DNA of 64,000 bases, from NCBI GenBank assembly GCA_003499525.1, contig DNTB01000093.1, positions 10,430 through 74,429 of the forward strand. The letters are read 5' to 3'. Of this stretch, positions 42,219-50,432 are shown in pieces. The notes beneath the pieces are model-generated. The model did no database searches. It worked only from the letters and a program-made list of their open reading frames with translations, and had not been told where the DNA came from. The first letter of the stretch is position 1, and each line of letters starts with the position of its first letter. The translations under genes were made by a program, and so were the position numbers. This DNA comes from Flavobacteriales bacterium (GTDB taxonomy: Bacteria > Bacteroidota > Bacteroidia > Flavobacteriales_G > Salibacteraceae).

Positions 42219-44218
42219 GTAAATTTGAATCAGCAGTGGAACAGGGAATTCCGGAGCATATTCCTGAAATGCCCGATTTTGATGAATCTTTAAATCGGGC
42301 ACCGGTACGAAAACTTTTGCTTTCAGAACAGGAACGGGATCTCGCATTGAGAAATGCACTGCGGTATTTTCCTGAAAAATGGCACTCGGAACTTGCTCCT
42401 GAATTTCTAAAGGAACTTCATACCTATGGTAGGATCTACATGCATAGATTTCGACCCGATTATGAGATGTATGCCAGACCCGTTGATGAATACCCTGCCA
42501 ACTGCGAGCAGGCAGCGGCTATCATGCATATGATTCAAAATAACCTCGATCCCAGAGTTGCTCAACATCCTTACGAATTGATTACTTATGGGGGAAATGG
42601 AGCTGTTTTTCAAAATTGGGCACAGTATCTCTTGGTAATGAAGTACTTGTCCATGATGACTTGCGAGCAAACCTTAGTTATGTACTCGGGACATCCGTTG
42701 GGTTTATTTCCATCTCATAAAAATGCACCCCGCGTAGTGGTCACAAATGGGATGATGATCCCCAATTATTCCTCTCAAGACGACTGGGAGCGATTCAATG
42801 CTTTAGGGGTAACCCAATACGGTCAAATGACTGCAGGAAGTTACATGTATATCGGCCCGCAAGGCATAGTGCATGGTACCACCATCACCTTGATGAATGC
42901 CCGGAGGAAACACACTTCACCGGAAGACAAAGACATTAAGATTTTTGTATCCGCGGGCCTTGGTGGAATGAGTGGGGCTCAGCCAAAAGCCGGCGATATA
43001 GCCGGAATGATCTCAGTAGTTGCAGAAATTAACCCGAAAGCGGCTTACAAAAGGCATGAGCAGGGCTGGGTAGATGAACTGTACGAGAGCATTCTGGATG
43101 TGATCGACCGTGTGCAGCAAGCCAAAGAGAAAAACGAAGTAGTTTCATTAGCCTATGTAGGTAACGTAGTGGATGTATGGGAAACTTTCGCGGAATATGA
43201 TGTTCATGTAGATCTCGGATCAGACCAGACCTCACTCCACAACCCCTGGGCAGGAGGATATTATCCGGTGGGGATCAGCTATGAGGAAGCCAATCAACTC
43301 ATGGTTAAAGATCCGAAAGAATTTAAAAACCGTGTTCAGCAAAGCTTAATTCGACAGGTCAATGCCATAAATCAACACGTTGCCCATGGAATGTATTTCT
43401 TCGACTACGGAAATGCTTTTTTACTTGAAGCTTCCAGGGCCGGAGCAGAGATTATGAATGACACAGGAGATGGGTTCAGATATCCAAGTTATGTTGAAGA
43501 TATAATGGGCCCTATGTTCTTCGATTATGGATTTGGACCCTTTCGGTGGGTTTGCGTTTCAGCCAGGCCTGAAGATTTAGATATTACCGATCAAATTGCG
43601 ACAGATGTGCTGGAAAGCATTTTGCCAAACGCACCTAAAGAAATTCAGGGACAATTGCAGGATAACATCGACTGGATTAAAGGAGCTCGACAGAATAAGC
43701 TGGTTGTAGGCTCGCAGGCCCGTATTCTGTATGCGGATGCTGAAGGCCGAAGAAAAATAGCACTGGAGTTTAATAAAGCTATTGCTGAAGGTCGAATTGG
43801 CCCCGTAGTTTTGGGTAGAGACCATCATGATGTTTCAGGAACAGATTCCCCTTATCGTGAAACGGCCAATATTAAAGATGGCTCCATGTTTACTGCGGAC
43901 ATGGCCATTCAAAATGTCATCGGAGATTCGTTCAGAGGAGCAACCTGGGTTTCCATTCACAATGGCGGTGGAGTGGGCTGGGGAGAAGTAATGAATGGCG
44001 GGTTTGGATTGGTACTGGATGGATCTGAAGAAGCGGCAGGAAGAGCCAGTCAAATGCTTTTTTGGGATGTGAACAATGGTATCGCACGACGTTCGTGGGC
44101 AAGAAACCCTGATGCCATGTTTGCTGCTAAGAGAGAAATGGAAAGGACGCCTGGATTAGTACTTACCATGCCAAATATCGTTAATGATGCTGTTCTTGAA
44201 AGGGCTAAAACCAAATAA
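42215..44218 (+). CDS. hutU: HutU, urocanate hydratase
   Basis: 667 residues, the long Bacteroidota form (the proteobacterial enzyme is near 560). Converts urocanate to imidazolonepropionate in histidine breakdown using tightly bound NAD+. Visible blocks are TYGGNGAVFQNWAQYLL, MYSGHPLGLFPS, YIGPQGIVHGT, FVSAGLGGMSGAQPKAG, DLGSDQTSLHN, and SIHNGGGVGWGEVMNGGFG near the end. No hutH, hutI or hutG-like gene lies in the window, so the rest of the pathway is elsewhere. Coupled upstream to the small DUF5522 gene and followed after 5 bases by a CPBP protein. Confidence 0.94.
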   Translation: MSKFESAVEQGIPEHIPEMPDFDESLNRAPVRKLLLSEQERDLALRNALRYFPEKWHSELAPEFLKELHTYGRIYMHRFRPDYEMYARPVDEYPANCEQAAAIMHMIQNNLDPRVAQHPYELITYGGNGAVFQNWAQYLLVMKYLSMMTCEQTLVMYSGHPLGLFPSHKNAPRVVVTNGMMIPNYSSQDDWERFNALGVTQYGQMTAGSYMYIGPQGIVHGTTITLMNARRKHTSPEDKDIKIFVSAGLGGMSGAQPKAGDIAGMISVVAEINPKAAYKRHEQGWVDELYESILDVIDRVQQAKEKNEVVSLAYVGNVVDVWETFAEYDVHVDLGSDQTSLHNPWAGGYYPVGISYEEANQLMVKDPKEFKNRVQQSLIRQVNAINQHVAHGMYFFDYGNAFLLEASRAGAEIMNDTGDGFRYPSYVEDIMGPMFFDYGFGPFRWVCVSARPEDLDITDQIATDVLESILPNAPKEIQGQLQDNIDWIKGARQNKLVVGSQARILYADAEGRRKIALEFNKAIAEGRIGPVVLGRDHHDVSGTDSPYRETANIKDGSMFTADMAIQNVIGDSFRGATWVSIHNGGGVGWGEVMNGGFGLVLDGSEEAAGRASQMLFWDVNNGIARRSWARNPDAMFAAKREMERTPGLVLTMPNIVNDAVLERAKTK

Positions 44219-44223
44219 ATGTC

Positions 44224-44934
44224 TTGAATATCAGACAGTTAATTTCTTTCTTCAAGCTAAATAAAACAGAATTGGTCCTGTGGGTGTCCATTGGGGTACT
44301 ACTGGTACTCAAAATATATCAGGGAGATCGGATGTATTGGGTAGAGCACTTTGCTGAAGGCTTACCTCTTAATGACGATTACAAATGGAGCATGTGGCTT
44401 TATCACCACTTTTCTACATTTATTCTCTTTGCAGTCATCCCTTCTTTAATTATCATTTTTGTCTTGAAAGAAAAGGTAGGGGAATATGGACTCAAATTGG
44501 GCGACTGGAAGTTTGGGTTATGGGCCACCGCTATTTCCTTTATAATAATGCCCTATTTAGTTTATCGTTCCAGCCTTAATCCTGAGCACTTTGAATTCTA
44601 TCATGAAAATTTTCCCGTAGCATTGGCAAATTCCTCCCTAACTATGTTCGCTTTATGGGGGCTGTCATATTTACCTCATTACATCGGGTGGGAATTTTTC
44701 TTTAGGGGATATATGCTGCAGGGGTTTGGACGCAAATATGGATGGATAGCGGGCATTATGATTCCTACAATTCTGACCACCCTAATGCACATTGGAAAAC
44801 CCCAGGGCGAAACCTGGGGCGCTTTATTCGGGGGGGTGTATATGGGCTATCTCGCCTACAGGACCCGATCAATAATTTGGCCCCTGCTTTTTCATTTTTA
44901 TCTTGGAATGCTGAATACTTTTTTCTGCAGATGA
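44224..44934 (+). CDS. CPBP-family intramembrane protein (possible metallopeptidase)
   Basis: 236 residues with about six membrane helices. Start is a TTG 5 bases after the hutU stop; no ATG is available near. The CPBP/Abi motifs are YIGWEFFFRGYML (Glu157, Arg161) and LTTLMHIGKPQG (His189). The first motif is usually EExxxR, but the first Glu is Trp156 here, so the peptidase activity is uncertain while the fold is clear. Next gene starts inside its TGA (ATGA overlap), indicating an operon. Confidence 0.82.
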   Translation: MNIRQLISFFKLNKTELVLWVSIGVLLVLKIYQGDRMYWVEHFAEGLPLNDDYKWSMWLYHHFSTFILFAVIPSLIIIFVLKEKVGEYGLKLGDWKFGLWATAISFIIMPYLVYRSSLNPEHFEFYHENFPVALANSSLTMFALWGLSYLPHYIGWEFFFRGYMLQGFGRKYGWIAGIMIPTILTTLMHIGKPQGETWGALFGGVYMGYLAYRTRSIIWPLLFHFYLGMLNTFFCR

Positions 44935-45929
44935 AAAGAGCACTGGTTACTGGGGCTAGAGGTTTTCTCGGAGCAGAACTCTCAGCATTGCTATTACAAA
45001 ATGGCATTGAGGTAAACGCAATGTACCGTCCGAGAACAAAATTGCGATCGGATCTCATTGAACATCCCAGATTGATGCCCGTCAAAGCAGATATTCTCAA
45101 CAAAGAGTCTTTAAAAAATGCCATGAAATATTGCGACACGGTATTTCATTTGGCGGCTTTCGCAAAACCCTGGCATAAGAACAGGGAAACCTTCTTTGAA
45201 ATAAATGTATTGGGAACAAAAAACGTTCTTGATATAGCAGTTGAGATAGGTGTAAAGAGAGTTATTCTGGTTTCAACGGCAGGAACATTTGGCCCCCAAA
45301 AAAATGAAACCTTGGTTTCGGAATCCACCAGGCCAGATAGGTCCTTATATACTGATTATGAGCGAACTAAATTCGAGGCCTTACTACTTGCAGAAGATTA
45401 TTTAGCTCAAGGCTTAGAGGTGGTTACTGTGAGTCCAACCCGGGTGTTTGGTCCTGGCGAAATGAGTGTAAGCAATGCGGTAACAAAAATTGTACATGAT
45501 TACATTTATAAGGGATTTCGATATGTTCCAGGGAATGGCAATTCTATGGGTAACTATGTATTTGTATCAGATGTTGTACAGGGAATTTTTCTTGCAGCGC
45601 AGAAGGGAAGGTCTGGTGAGAATTACATCTTAGGAGGATATAACCTTACATACAGGGAACTGTACAACGCCATTGGCGATTCCTCTGGAAAGAGACATCA
45701 ACTCATTTCTGTGCCTCTTGGTATTATGATAGCGGTTTCATGGGTTATGGAAAAGGTTGCCAATATTACCGGACGACCTCCCGCCATAACCCCGCCCTTT
45801 GTTCGAAAGTATTCCTACAACTGGGGAACGGATATTTCCAAAGCTCAAAAGCATTTAAACTACGACATACTTCCTTTTCAAGATGCTATGAACCAAACAA
45901 TTAGCTGGATTAGAGAAAATAATTCGTAG
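44931..45929 (+). CDS. NAD-dependent epimerase/dehydratase (extended SDR)
   Basis: 332 residues from the ATG at 44931, which overlaps the CPBP stop by 4 bases. NAD(P)-binding VTGARGFLGAEL (6-17), then VFHLAAFAKPWH, STAGTFGP, and the catalytic YERTK motif (about 141-145). Extended SDR enzymes epimerise, dehydrate or reduce sugars or sterol-like compounds; the specific substrate is not seen. LVSTAGTFGP and the 332-residue length resemble dihydroflavonol-4-reductase-like proteins of bacteria. Confidence 0.87.
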   Translation: MKRALVTGARGFLGAELSALLLQNGIEVNAMYRPRTKLRSDLIEHPRLMPVKADILNKESLKNAMKYCDTVFHLAAFAKPWHKNRETFFEINVLGTKNVLDIAVEIGVKRVILVSTAGTFGPQKNETLVSESTRPDRSLYTDYERTKFEALLLAEDYLAQGLEVVTVSPTRVFGPGEMSVSNAVTKIVHDYIYKGFRYVPGNGNSMGNYVFVSDVVQGIFLAAQKGRSGENYILGGYNLTYRELYNAIGDSSGKRHQLISVPLGIMIAVSWVMEKVANITGRPPAITPPFVRKYSYNWGTDISKAQKHLNYDILPFQDAMNQTISWIRENNS

Positions 45930-45981
45930 TTCGCCAACGCTGATCATTGTTCTTGGGTATTATCATCAGGACCCAATAGAA

Positions 45982-47511
45982 ATGAAACTAATTGTTACAC
46001 TACTGGCACTGATAACTCTCCTCACTACTCCATCTGTGCGATCACAGACCTGCACTGGTCAATTCACCTTAACCTATGACAGTCTTGCCCGTGAATACAC
46101 TGCAAGCGCCCTTTATGGCGCGCCCGGAACCCAATACACTTGGGAAATGGCTTCCTACAATGGATGTTTCCATACATTTCCGAATCAGCAAACCATTGTC
46201 TTTTTGGAGGACTCGGGTCCATGCTTTGGTCAAACTGAACTTATGCTGACTGTAGATAATTCAAATACAGGCTGTTTTGACTTTCATTCCGAGTGGTTGA
46301 CTTTATGGGATACCGGATGCGTTCTTAACGATCCATTTAATATTTATGAATGTGGGTTGGGGATTGAAGCAGAAATGTCATTTGCTCCTGTTACTCTATC
46401 ATATGCACACTGGGACTTTGGAGATGGAAATACCATCCCATGGCAATTATCTATTCCTCCATATCATGAAGTGCATGTATACGACCAACCAGGTACCTAT
46501 ACGGTGAGTTTGTCTGTAGTTGATTCTATAGATGGCTGTCCATTGCAAACGATTACAACATTAGCAGTGGTAGATACCGTTGATACAGCTATCATCGATG
46601 TAGAACTCTGCACAGATAGCACGCTGAGCGTCTCAAGCCTGGCAGATTCCTGCACAATCTACTTGATTGAATCAGACTCGGCACAGGGAATTCTGACTCT
46701 TGAGGACAGTTTGGAGTCCTCAAACGGAGCGGTGCTCATAGACATTGCTTATGGACATTATCTCATAAAGGGGTCCTTGCATCCAAATACACCAGATTAT
46801 CTAAATTATTTACCTAGTTACTATGGCCCGGGAAACAGAGGGGTGCTCTTCTGGCATGAGGCTCTGCCAGTGAATGCCGTTTCATGTATTCCGGGTGGTG
46901 CCGGCAGCACATTTGAATATGATCTTATTCAAGGAATAAACCCCGGTGGACCAGGTTTTATTGGGGGGTTGGTGTCGCAAGGGGCGAATAAGACCTACAG
47001 CCCCGGCGACCCAATTCCCGGAATTCACATTCTCATCCTCGATGCTAACATGAATCCCGTTTCATGGGGAGTAAGTGATTCCTACGGAGTTTTTCGTATT
47101 GATAACCTTCCCTTGGGCGATTTTTACATCTATCCCGAAGTGGCGGGTATACCCAGCTCTCCAATGCTGGTGACATTGTCGGCCTTACAGGACTCGATAA
47201 ATACGGTTGATATAACCGTAGACAGCAATGGTGCTATCGTTTCAACTGTGGTTACCGCAATGTCTCCTATGTCAACAGAGAAAATTCAAGTCTTTCCAAT
47301 ACCATCGAGAGATATTGTAATTATTCAGGGCCTTCAGGGAGAATCTACCGTTCTGGATTTGTATAATCTCAATGGCAAAATGATCTATAGTGCGAGGACT
47401 AATTCAGAAGGGAGAAAAGAAGTTGACCTTTCAAATCTCCCTGACGGAGTATACTTATTGAGTATTTCAAATAAACATAAGAAGGTGATAAAAAGAATTG
47501 TAAAAATTTAG
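45982..47511 (+). CDS. Secreted protein with PKD-like and SdrD_B-like domains and T9SS type A sorting domain
   Basis: 509 residues. Signal peptide (1-22), an N-terminal beta-sandwich rich in Cys pairs (about 25-130), a PKD domain (about 135-200: AHWDFGDGNT, YDQPGTYTVSLSVVDS), a middle domain (about 205-330), a carboxypeptidase-regulatory/SdrD_B-like domain (about 335-415: PIPGIHILILDANMNPVSWG), and a T9SS type A sorting signal (about 430-509: IQVFPIPSRDIVIIQG, LSNLPDGVYLLSI, KRIVKI). So it is cargo for the PorU-containing system, secreted and surface-anchored or released. Function not inferred. Followed by a strong terminator. Confidence 0.9.
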   Translation: MKLIVTLLALITLLTTPSVRSQTCTGQFTLTYDSLAREYTASALYGAPGTQYTWEMASYNGCFHTFPNQQTIVFLEDSGPCFGQTELMLTVDNSNTGCFDFHSEWLTLWDTGCVLNDPFNIYECGLGIEAEMSFAPVTLSYAHWDFGDGNTIPWQLSIPPYHEVHVYDQPGTYTVSLSVVDSIDGCPLQTITTLAVVDTVDTAIIDVELCTDSTLSVSSLADSCTIYLIESDSAQGILTLEDSLESSNGAVLIDIAYGHYLIKGSLHPNTPDYLNYLPSYYGPGNRGVLFWHEALPVNAVSCIPGGAGSTFEYDLIQGINPGGPGFIGGLVSQGANKTYSPGDPIPGIHILILDANMNPVSWGVSDSYGVFRIDNLPLGDFYIYPEVAGIPSSPMLVTLSALQDSINTVDITVDSNGAIVSTVVTAMSPMSTEKIQVFPIPSRDIVIIQGLQGESTVLDLYNLNGKMIYSARTNSEGRKEVDLSNLPDGVYLLSISNKHKKVIKRIVKI

Positions 47512-47526
47512 TTTCCCTTATCCTTG

Positions 47527-47560
47527 AAAGGGGGTGGTACATTTGTGCCGCCTCCTTTTT
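47527..47560 (+). terminator. Rho-independent terminator after the T9SS cargo gene
   Basis: A 14-base stem AAAGGGGGTGGTAC paired with GTGCCGCCTCCTTT (three G-T pairs) around loop ATTT, then further T residues. It ends 3 bases before the chosen start codon (47564) of the downstream sigma factor. Confidence 0.8.
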
Positions 47561-47563
47561 GTT

Positions 47564-48139
47564 ATGAAGCCGGACAGCAAACTCATAAAGAAATGCCTTA
47601 ATGGCAAAGAAAAAGCTCATTACGAGCTTTTTAAGCTTTGCTTTCCATATCTAATGTCTATAGCATCAAGGTATTACACCAATCAGGAAGATGCCTTAAC
47701 AGCACTGAATGATGCTTTCTTGAAAATACTGAAGAACCTGGCAAAATATGACCCAACAAGATCATGGATGGCCTGGATGAAAACCATTTTGGTCAATACG
47801 ATTCTCAACGACTTTAGGGATAACCGGAAACACTTTGAACTTAATAAGCTTGCTGATGAAGAGGATATTACGGAGAATACAGTATATCTGAGTATCGATG
47901 AAATAAACGATCGCGTAGACGAAGCTCATCTCATTCGGTTTGTTGAAGAACTTCCAGACATCAACCGAAAGGTGTTTAACCTTCACGCCATTGATGGTTA
48001 TAAACACCGGGAAATCAGTGAGTTACTGGAAATTCCAGTAGGTACATCAAGATGGATATTAAATCAGGCCCGAAAAATATTAATGCAAAGGATACTGGAT
48101 GAAACAGGAGTTGGAATTAAACTAAATGAAGCAAAATGA
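47564..48139 (+). CDS. ECF-type RNA polymerase sigma factor (second)
   Basis: 191 residues from ATG 47564; an upstream GTG would start inside the terminator hairpin. Region 2 contains LFKLCFPYLMSIASRYYTNQ, DALTALNDAFLKI and WMKTILVNTILNDFRDN, region 4 has LPDINRKVFNLHAIDGYKHREISELL and GTSRWILNQARKIL (landmarks). Coupled by an ATGA overlap to the next gene, a membrane protein, which by position is a likely anti-sigma regulator. Different from the first sigma factor at 22.5 kb. Confidence 0.88.
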   Translation: MKPDSKLIKKCLNGKEKAHYELFKLCFPYLMSIASRYYTNQEDALTALNDAFLKILKNLAKYDPTRSWMAWMKTILVNTILNDFRDNRKHFELNKLADEEDITENTVYLSIDEINDRVDEAHLIRFVEELPDINRKVFNLHAIDGYKHREISELLEIPVGTSRWILNQARKILMQRILDETGVGIKLNEAK

Positions 48140-49671
48140 AACCTGAGGAAATAGATAAACTATATCGTAGTATCTACGATAAGCAGTCCTTCGCTTTTGA
48201 GGAGAAGCACTGGGCTGCTTTCAAAAACCAAAGACAAGGGAGGAGTTATTTCAGTAGCTGGCCATTCCTCTTTGTATATGTCTTCTCAGGGATGTTCGCT
48301 GCATTTATGTTGTTTACAACATCAAACATTCCAAACGCATCAAAAATCAGTACTGCTGGCATCGATAGCAAAAATGCATCCGATCCCTCCTCAATTCGGA
48401 CTTCTGTAAGGCTTGATGTAGAACCATCCATTAATTCCAATACAAATCCTCCGGTAAACCCAAATACGATTGAAAGTACCTATGAGACTTCTCAATCTGG
48501 AAAGTCTACAATACGAGATAGAACAGCTATTCATAATCCCAATGAATTCGAATTGATAGCCTCAAATGAAGAAGAGACCCATCGCCACAGAGATCGTCAG
48601 ATGTATTTCGCCCTGTCTTCTCTTCCGGCATATCAGGGAAATTCTGCAATTCCGGTAGAATGGAAACAACAATTGCTGAGTCGGCAAATAGGACTGTCAG
48701 ATTTTAAAATTGAGAATCACACTGAACAAGATCGGGTATTCACAGAGTCTGATCAAACGACAAAATCCAGCACATCAGCAGAAGAAATGTTTGATTATGA
48801 TGAAAATATATATAACGGTGTGGCCTTTAAGTCAGCGCCGATAGCTATGAGTACTGTTTCAACCGAAGCTCCAAAAGAAAAGAATGAAGGATTAAGAAAG
48901 ACTGAAGAACAGGATGCTGAAACACCTGAAAGTATAACTGAGTTGGATGAGTCAAATCGCGAAGAATTCGTAGGACTATCCAGAATGAGAATAAAGACCC
49001 CTTCTATCAATATGCCAGACTGGAAATTCCGGGTAAGTAAGGGAAAGAATCATTGGGGAGGTCTGCCCAGATTGGCCAGGCCATTGAACTTTAAAGCTTT
49101 CGCAGGACATTATTGGGGAATGAGCTATGATGTTCCTCTTTCATTGTCTGAGGTCAATAATCAACCGTATATGCAAAACGTGGAGGTACTGGTGGAATTA
49201 ATTGTCCGTAACCGAATCAGTTTTCAGGGAGGTTTGGGATTTTCCAATATTTATGAGCAACAGACTTATGATTGGATAGAAACCTCCGGAAATCAACAGC
49301 GAATTGAAGAAGAATTAAAAATCAGTGCACTAAATATCCCGGTAAATGTTAACTACAACCTCAGTTTTTGGAGAATGCACTGGAAAATGGGAACGGGGTT
49401 TACAGTGGGCATAGTAATGAACTCTCAGGGTAAATTGGTAGATCCCAGAGAAAACCCACCCCTTCTCGAACCGAATAACACATTCTACAATACCTTCTAT
49501 ATGGATTGGAATTTCTACAATGAAATAGGAATGCTTATTACAGATCACTGGGCCCTGACATTAAAACCAGAAGTAAAAGTCAACATTAACTCCATGTATA
49601 CCTCTAGTTTCTGGTTGCCAAGAAAAAACCTGTATTACGGAGTGGGGTTTGGGATAATTTACAGTTGGTAG
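48136..49671 (+). CDS. Single-pass envelope protein with C-terminal beta-barrel-like region, cotranscribed with sigma factor
   Basis: 511 residues, no family named. A short N-terminal cytoplasmic part (about 1-38) opens KPEEIDKLYRSIYDKQSFAFEEKHW, matching the N-terminal helices seen in some Bacteroidota anti-sigma factors, then a membrane helix (about 41-62, WPFLFVYVFSGMFAAFMLF). A long polar linker rich in Ser, Thr, Asn and Glu (65-290) is followed by a beta-strand-rich domain (about 320-511) with repeated G-Y-F-W patterns ending YYGVGFGIIYSW, as in an outer-membrane barrel. It overlaps the sigma gene by 4 bases, so a regulatory partner is inferred; the barrel-like end is odd for that. Confidence 0.72.
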   Translation: MKPEEIDKLYRSIYDKQSFAFEEKHWAAFKNQRQGRSYFSSWPFLFVYVFSGMFAAFMLFTTSNIPNASKISTAGIDSKNASDPSSIRTSVRLDVEPSINSNTNPPVNPNTIESTYETSQSGKSTIRDRTAIHNPNEFELIASNEEETHRHRDRQMYFALSSLPAYQGNSAIPVEWKQQLLSRQIGLSDFKIENHTEQDRVFTESDQTTKSSTSAEEMFDYDENIYNGVAFKSAPIAMSTVSTEAPKEKNEGLRKTEEQDAETPESITELDESNREEFVGLSRMRIKTPSINMPDWKFRVSKGKNHWGGLPRLARPLNFKAFAGHYWGMSYDVPLSLSEVNNQPYMQNVEVLVELIVRNRISFQGGLGFSNIYEQQTYDWIETSGNQQRIEEELKISALNIPVNVNYNLSFWRMHWKMGTGFTVGIVMNSQGKLVDPRENPPLLEPNNTFYNTFYMDWNFYNEIGMLITDHWALTLKPEVKVNINSMYTSSFWLPRKNLYYGVGFGIIYSW

Positions 49672-49672
49672 T

Positions 49673-50314
49673 CTACTTCCTAATTAACTTAATCGCATTT
49701 CGGGATAGCTCTACCAGACCCTTACGTTCCATTTGCTTGAGAAGACGCGAAACTACCTCTCTTGAAGTATTAAGCTCAATCGCAATATTCTGATGAGTAT
49801 CCTTAATGACGTCACTTTCAATGGCATTGGCCGTATTTTCCAGATAAGCAATCAGTCGCTCGTCCATTTTCTTGAAGGCAATACTGTCAATGGTTCTCAA
49901 CATCTCATTCAGTCTTTCGCCATAGGTTTTCACCACAAACTGATACCAGGATCTATATTTCATCATAAACTGATCCATGTATTCTATTGGTATGGCAATA
50001 ATTTGAGTGGGCTCAATGGCCACGGCTCTGACCTGGCTGATTTGATTGTGTAGGGTGCATACCAGAGATATAGCACACGCCTCACTGCTGTTGAGGTAAT
50101 AGAGAAAGAGCTCATTACCACCTTCATCCTCGCGGTATATTTTTAGTTTTCCATGGACTACCAATGGGATGGTCTTAACGTATTGACCGACATCCATGAT
50201 ATGTTCACCTTCATCGACGTCCTTAATAAACCCGACTTTAGATATTTCTTCACGCAATTCTGATTCGTAAAACTGAGGAAAACTCTGATTGACCAGATTC
50301 AGGACTTCTATCAT
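49673..50314 (-). CDS. Crp/Fnr family transcriptional regulator
   Basis: 213 residues from ATG 50314; an ATG at 50341 would lengthen it by nine residues but a -7 element sits between the two. An N-terminal cyclic-nucleotide-binding-like domain (about 20-140) is followed by a winged helix (about 145-213). The recognition helix reads TSREVVSRLLKQ: Arg-Glu-x3-Arg as in CRP (SRETVGR), not the Glu-x2-Ser-Arg of FNR. There are no Cys residues of an Fe-S sensor. Residues for cAMP contact were not verified. A perfect CRP site lies at 24790-24805. Divergent from tig. Confidence 0.85.
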   Translation of the reverse strand: MIEVLNLVNQSFPQFYESELREEISKVGFIKDVDEGEHIMDVGQYVKTIPLVVHGKLKIYREDEGGNELFLYYLNSSEACAISLVCTLHNQISQVRAVAIEPTQIIAIPIEYMDQFMMKYRSWYQFVVKTYGERLNEMLRTIDSIAFKKMDERLIAYLENTANAIESDVIKDTHQNIAIELNTSREVVSRLLKQMERKGLVELSRNAIKLIRK

Positions 50315-50319
50315 AACGA

Positions 50320-50327
50320 CAAAAATA
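50320..50327 (-). promoter_or_regulatory. Bacteroidota -7 promoter element for the Crp-type gene
   Basis: TATTTTTG on the minus strand (TAnnTTTG match), 5 bases before the chosen ATG at 50314. A start this close would make a nearly leaderless transcript. Confidence 0.4.
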
Positions 50328-50388
50328 GGATGCTTAACCATATAAAAAAGACAAACTTATCTCATCAGTTCAACTGCTTTGAAAGACT

Positions 50389-50396
50389 TACTTTTG
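50389..50396 (+). promoter_or_regulatory. Bacteroidota -7 promoter element for tig-clpP-clpX
   Basis: TACTTTTG (TAnnTTTG match) 37 bases before the tig ATG at 50433, in the gap shared with the divergent Crp-type gene. Confidence 0.5.
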
Positions 50397-50432
50397 CAGG
50401 CCTTAATAGAAACCGTATTATTATTCAAGTAA

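Noticed and set aside
44742..44930. Upstream in-frame extension of the epimerase gene
   Set aside because: It would overlap the CPBP gene by nearly 190 bases; the ATG at 44931, within the CPBP stop, begins the NAD-binding motif at the right distance.
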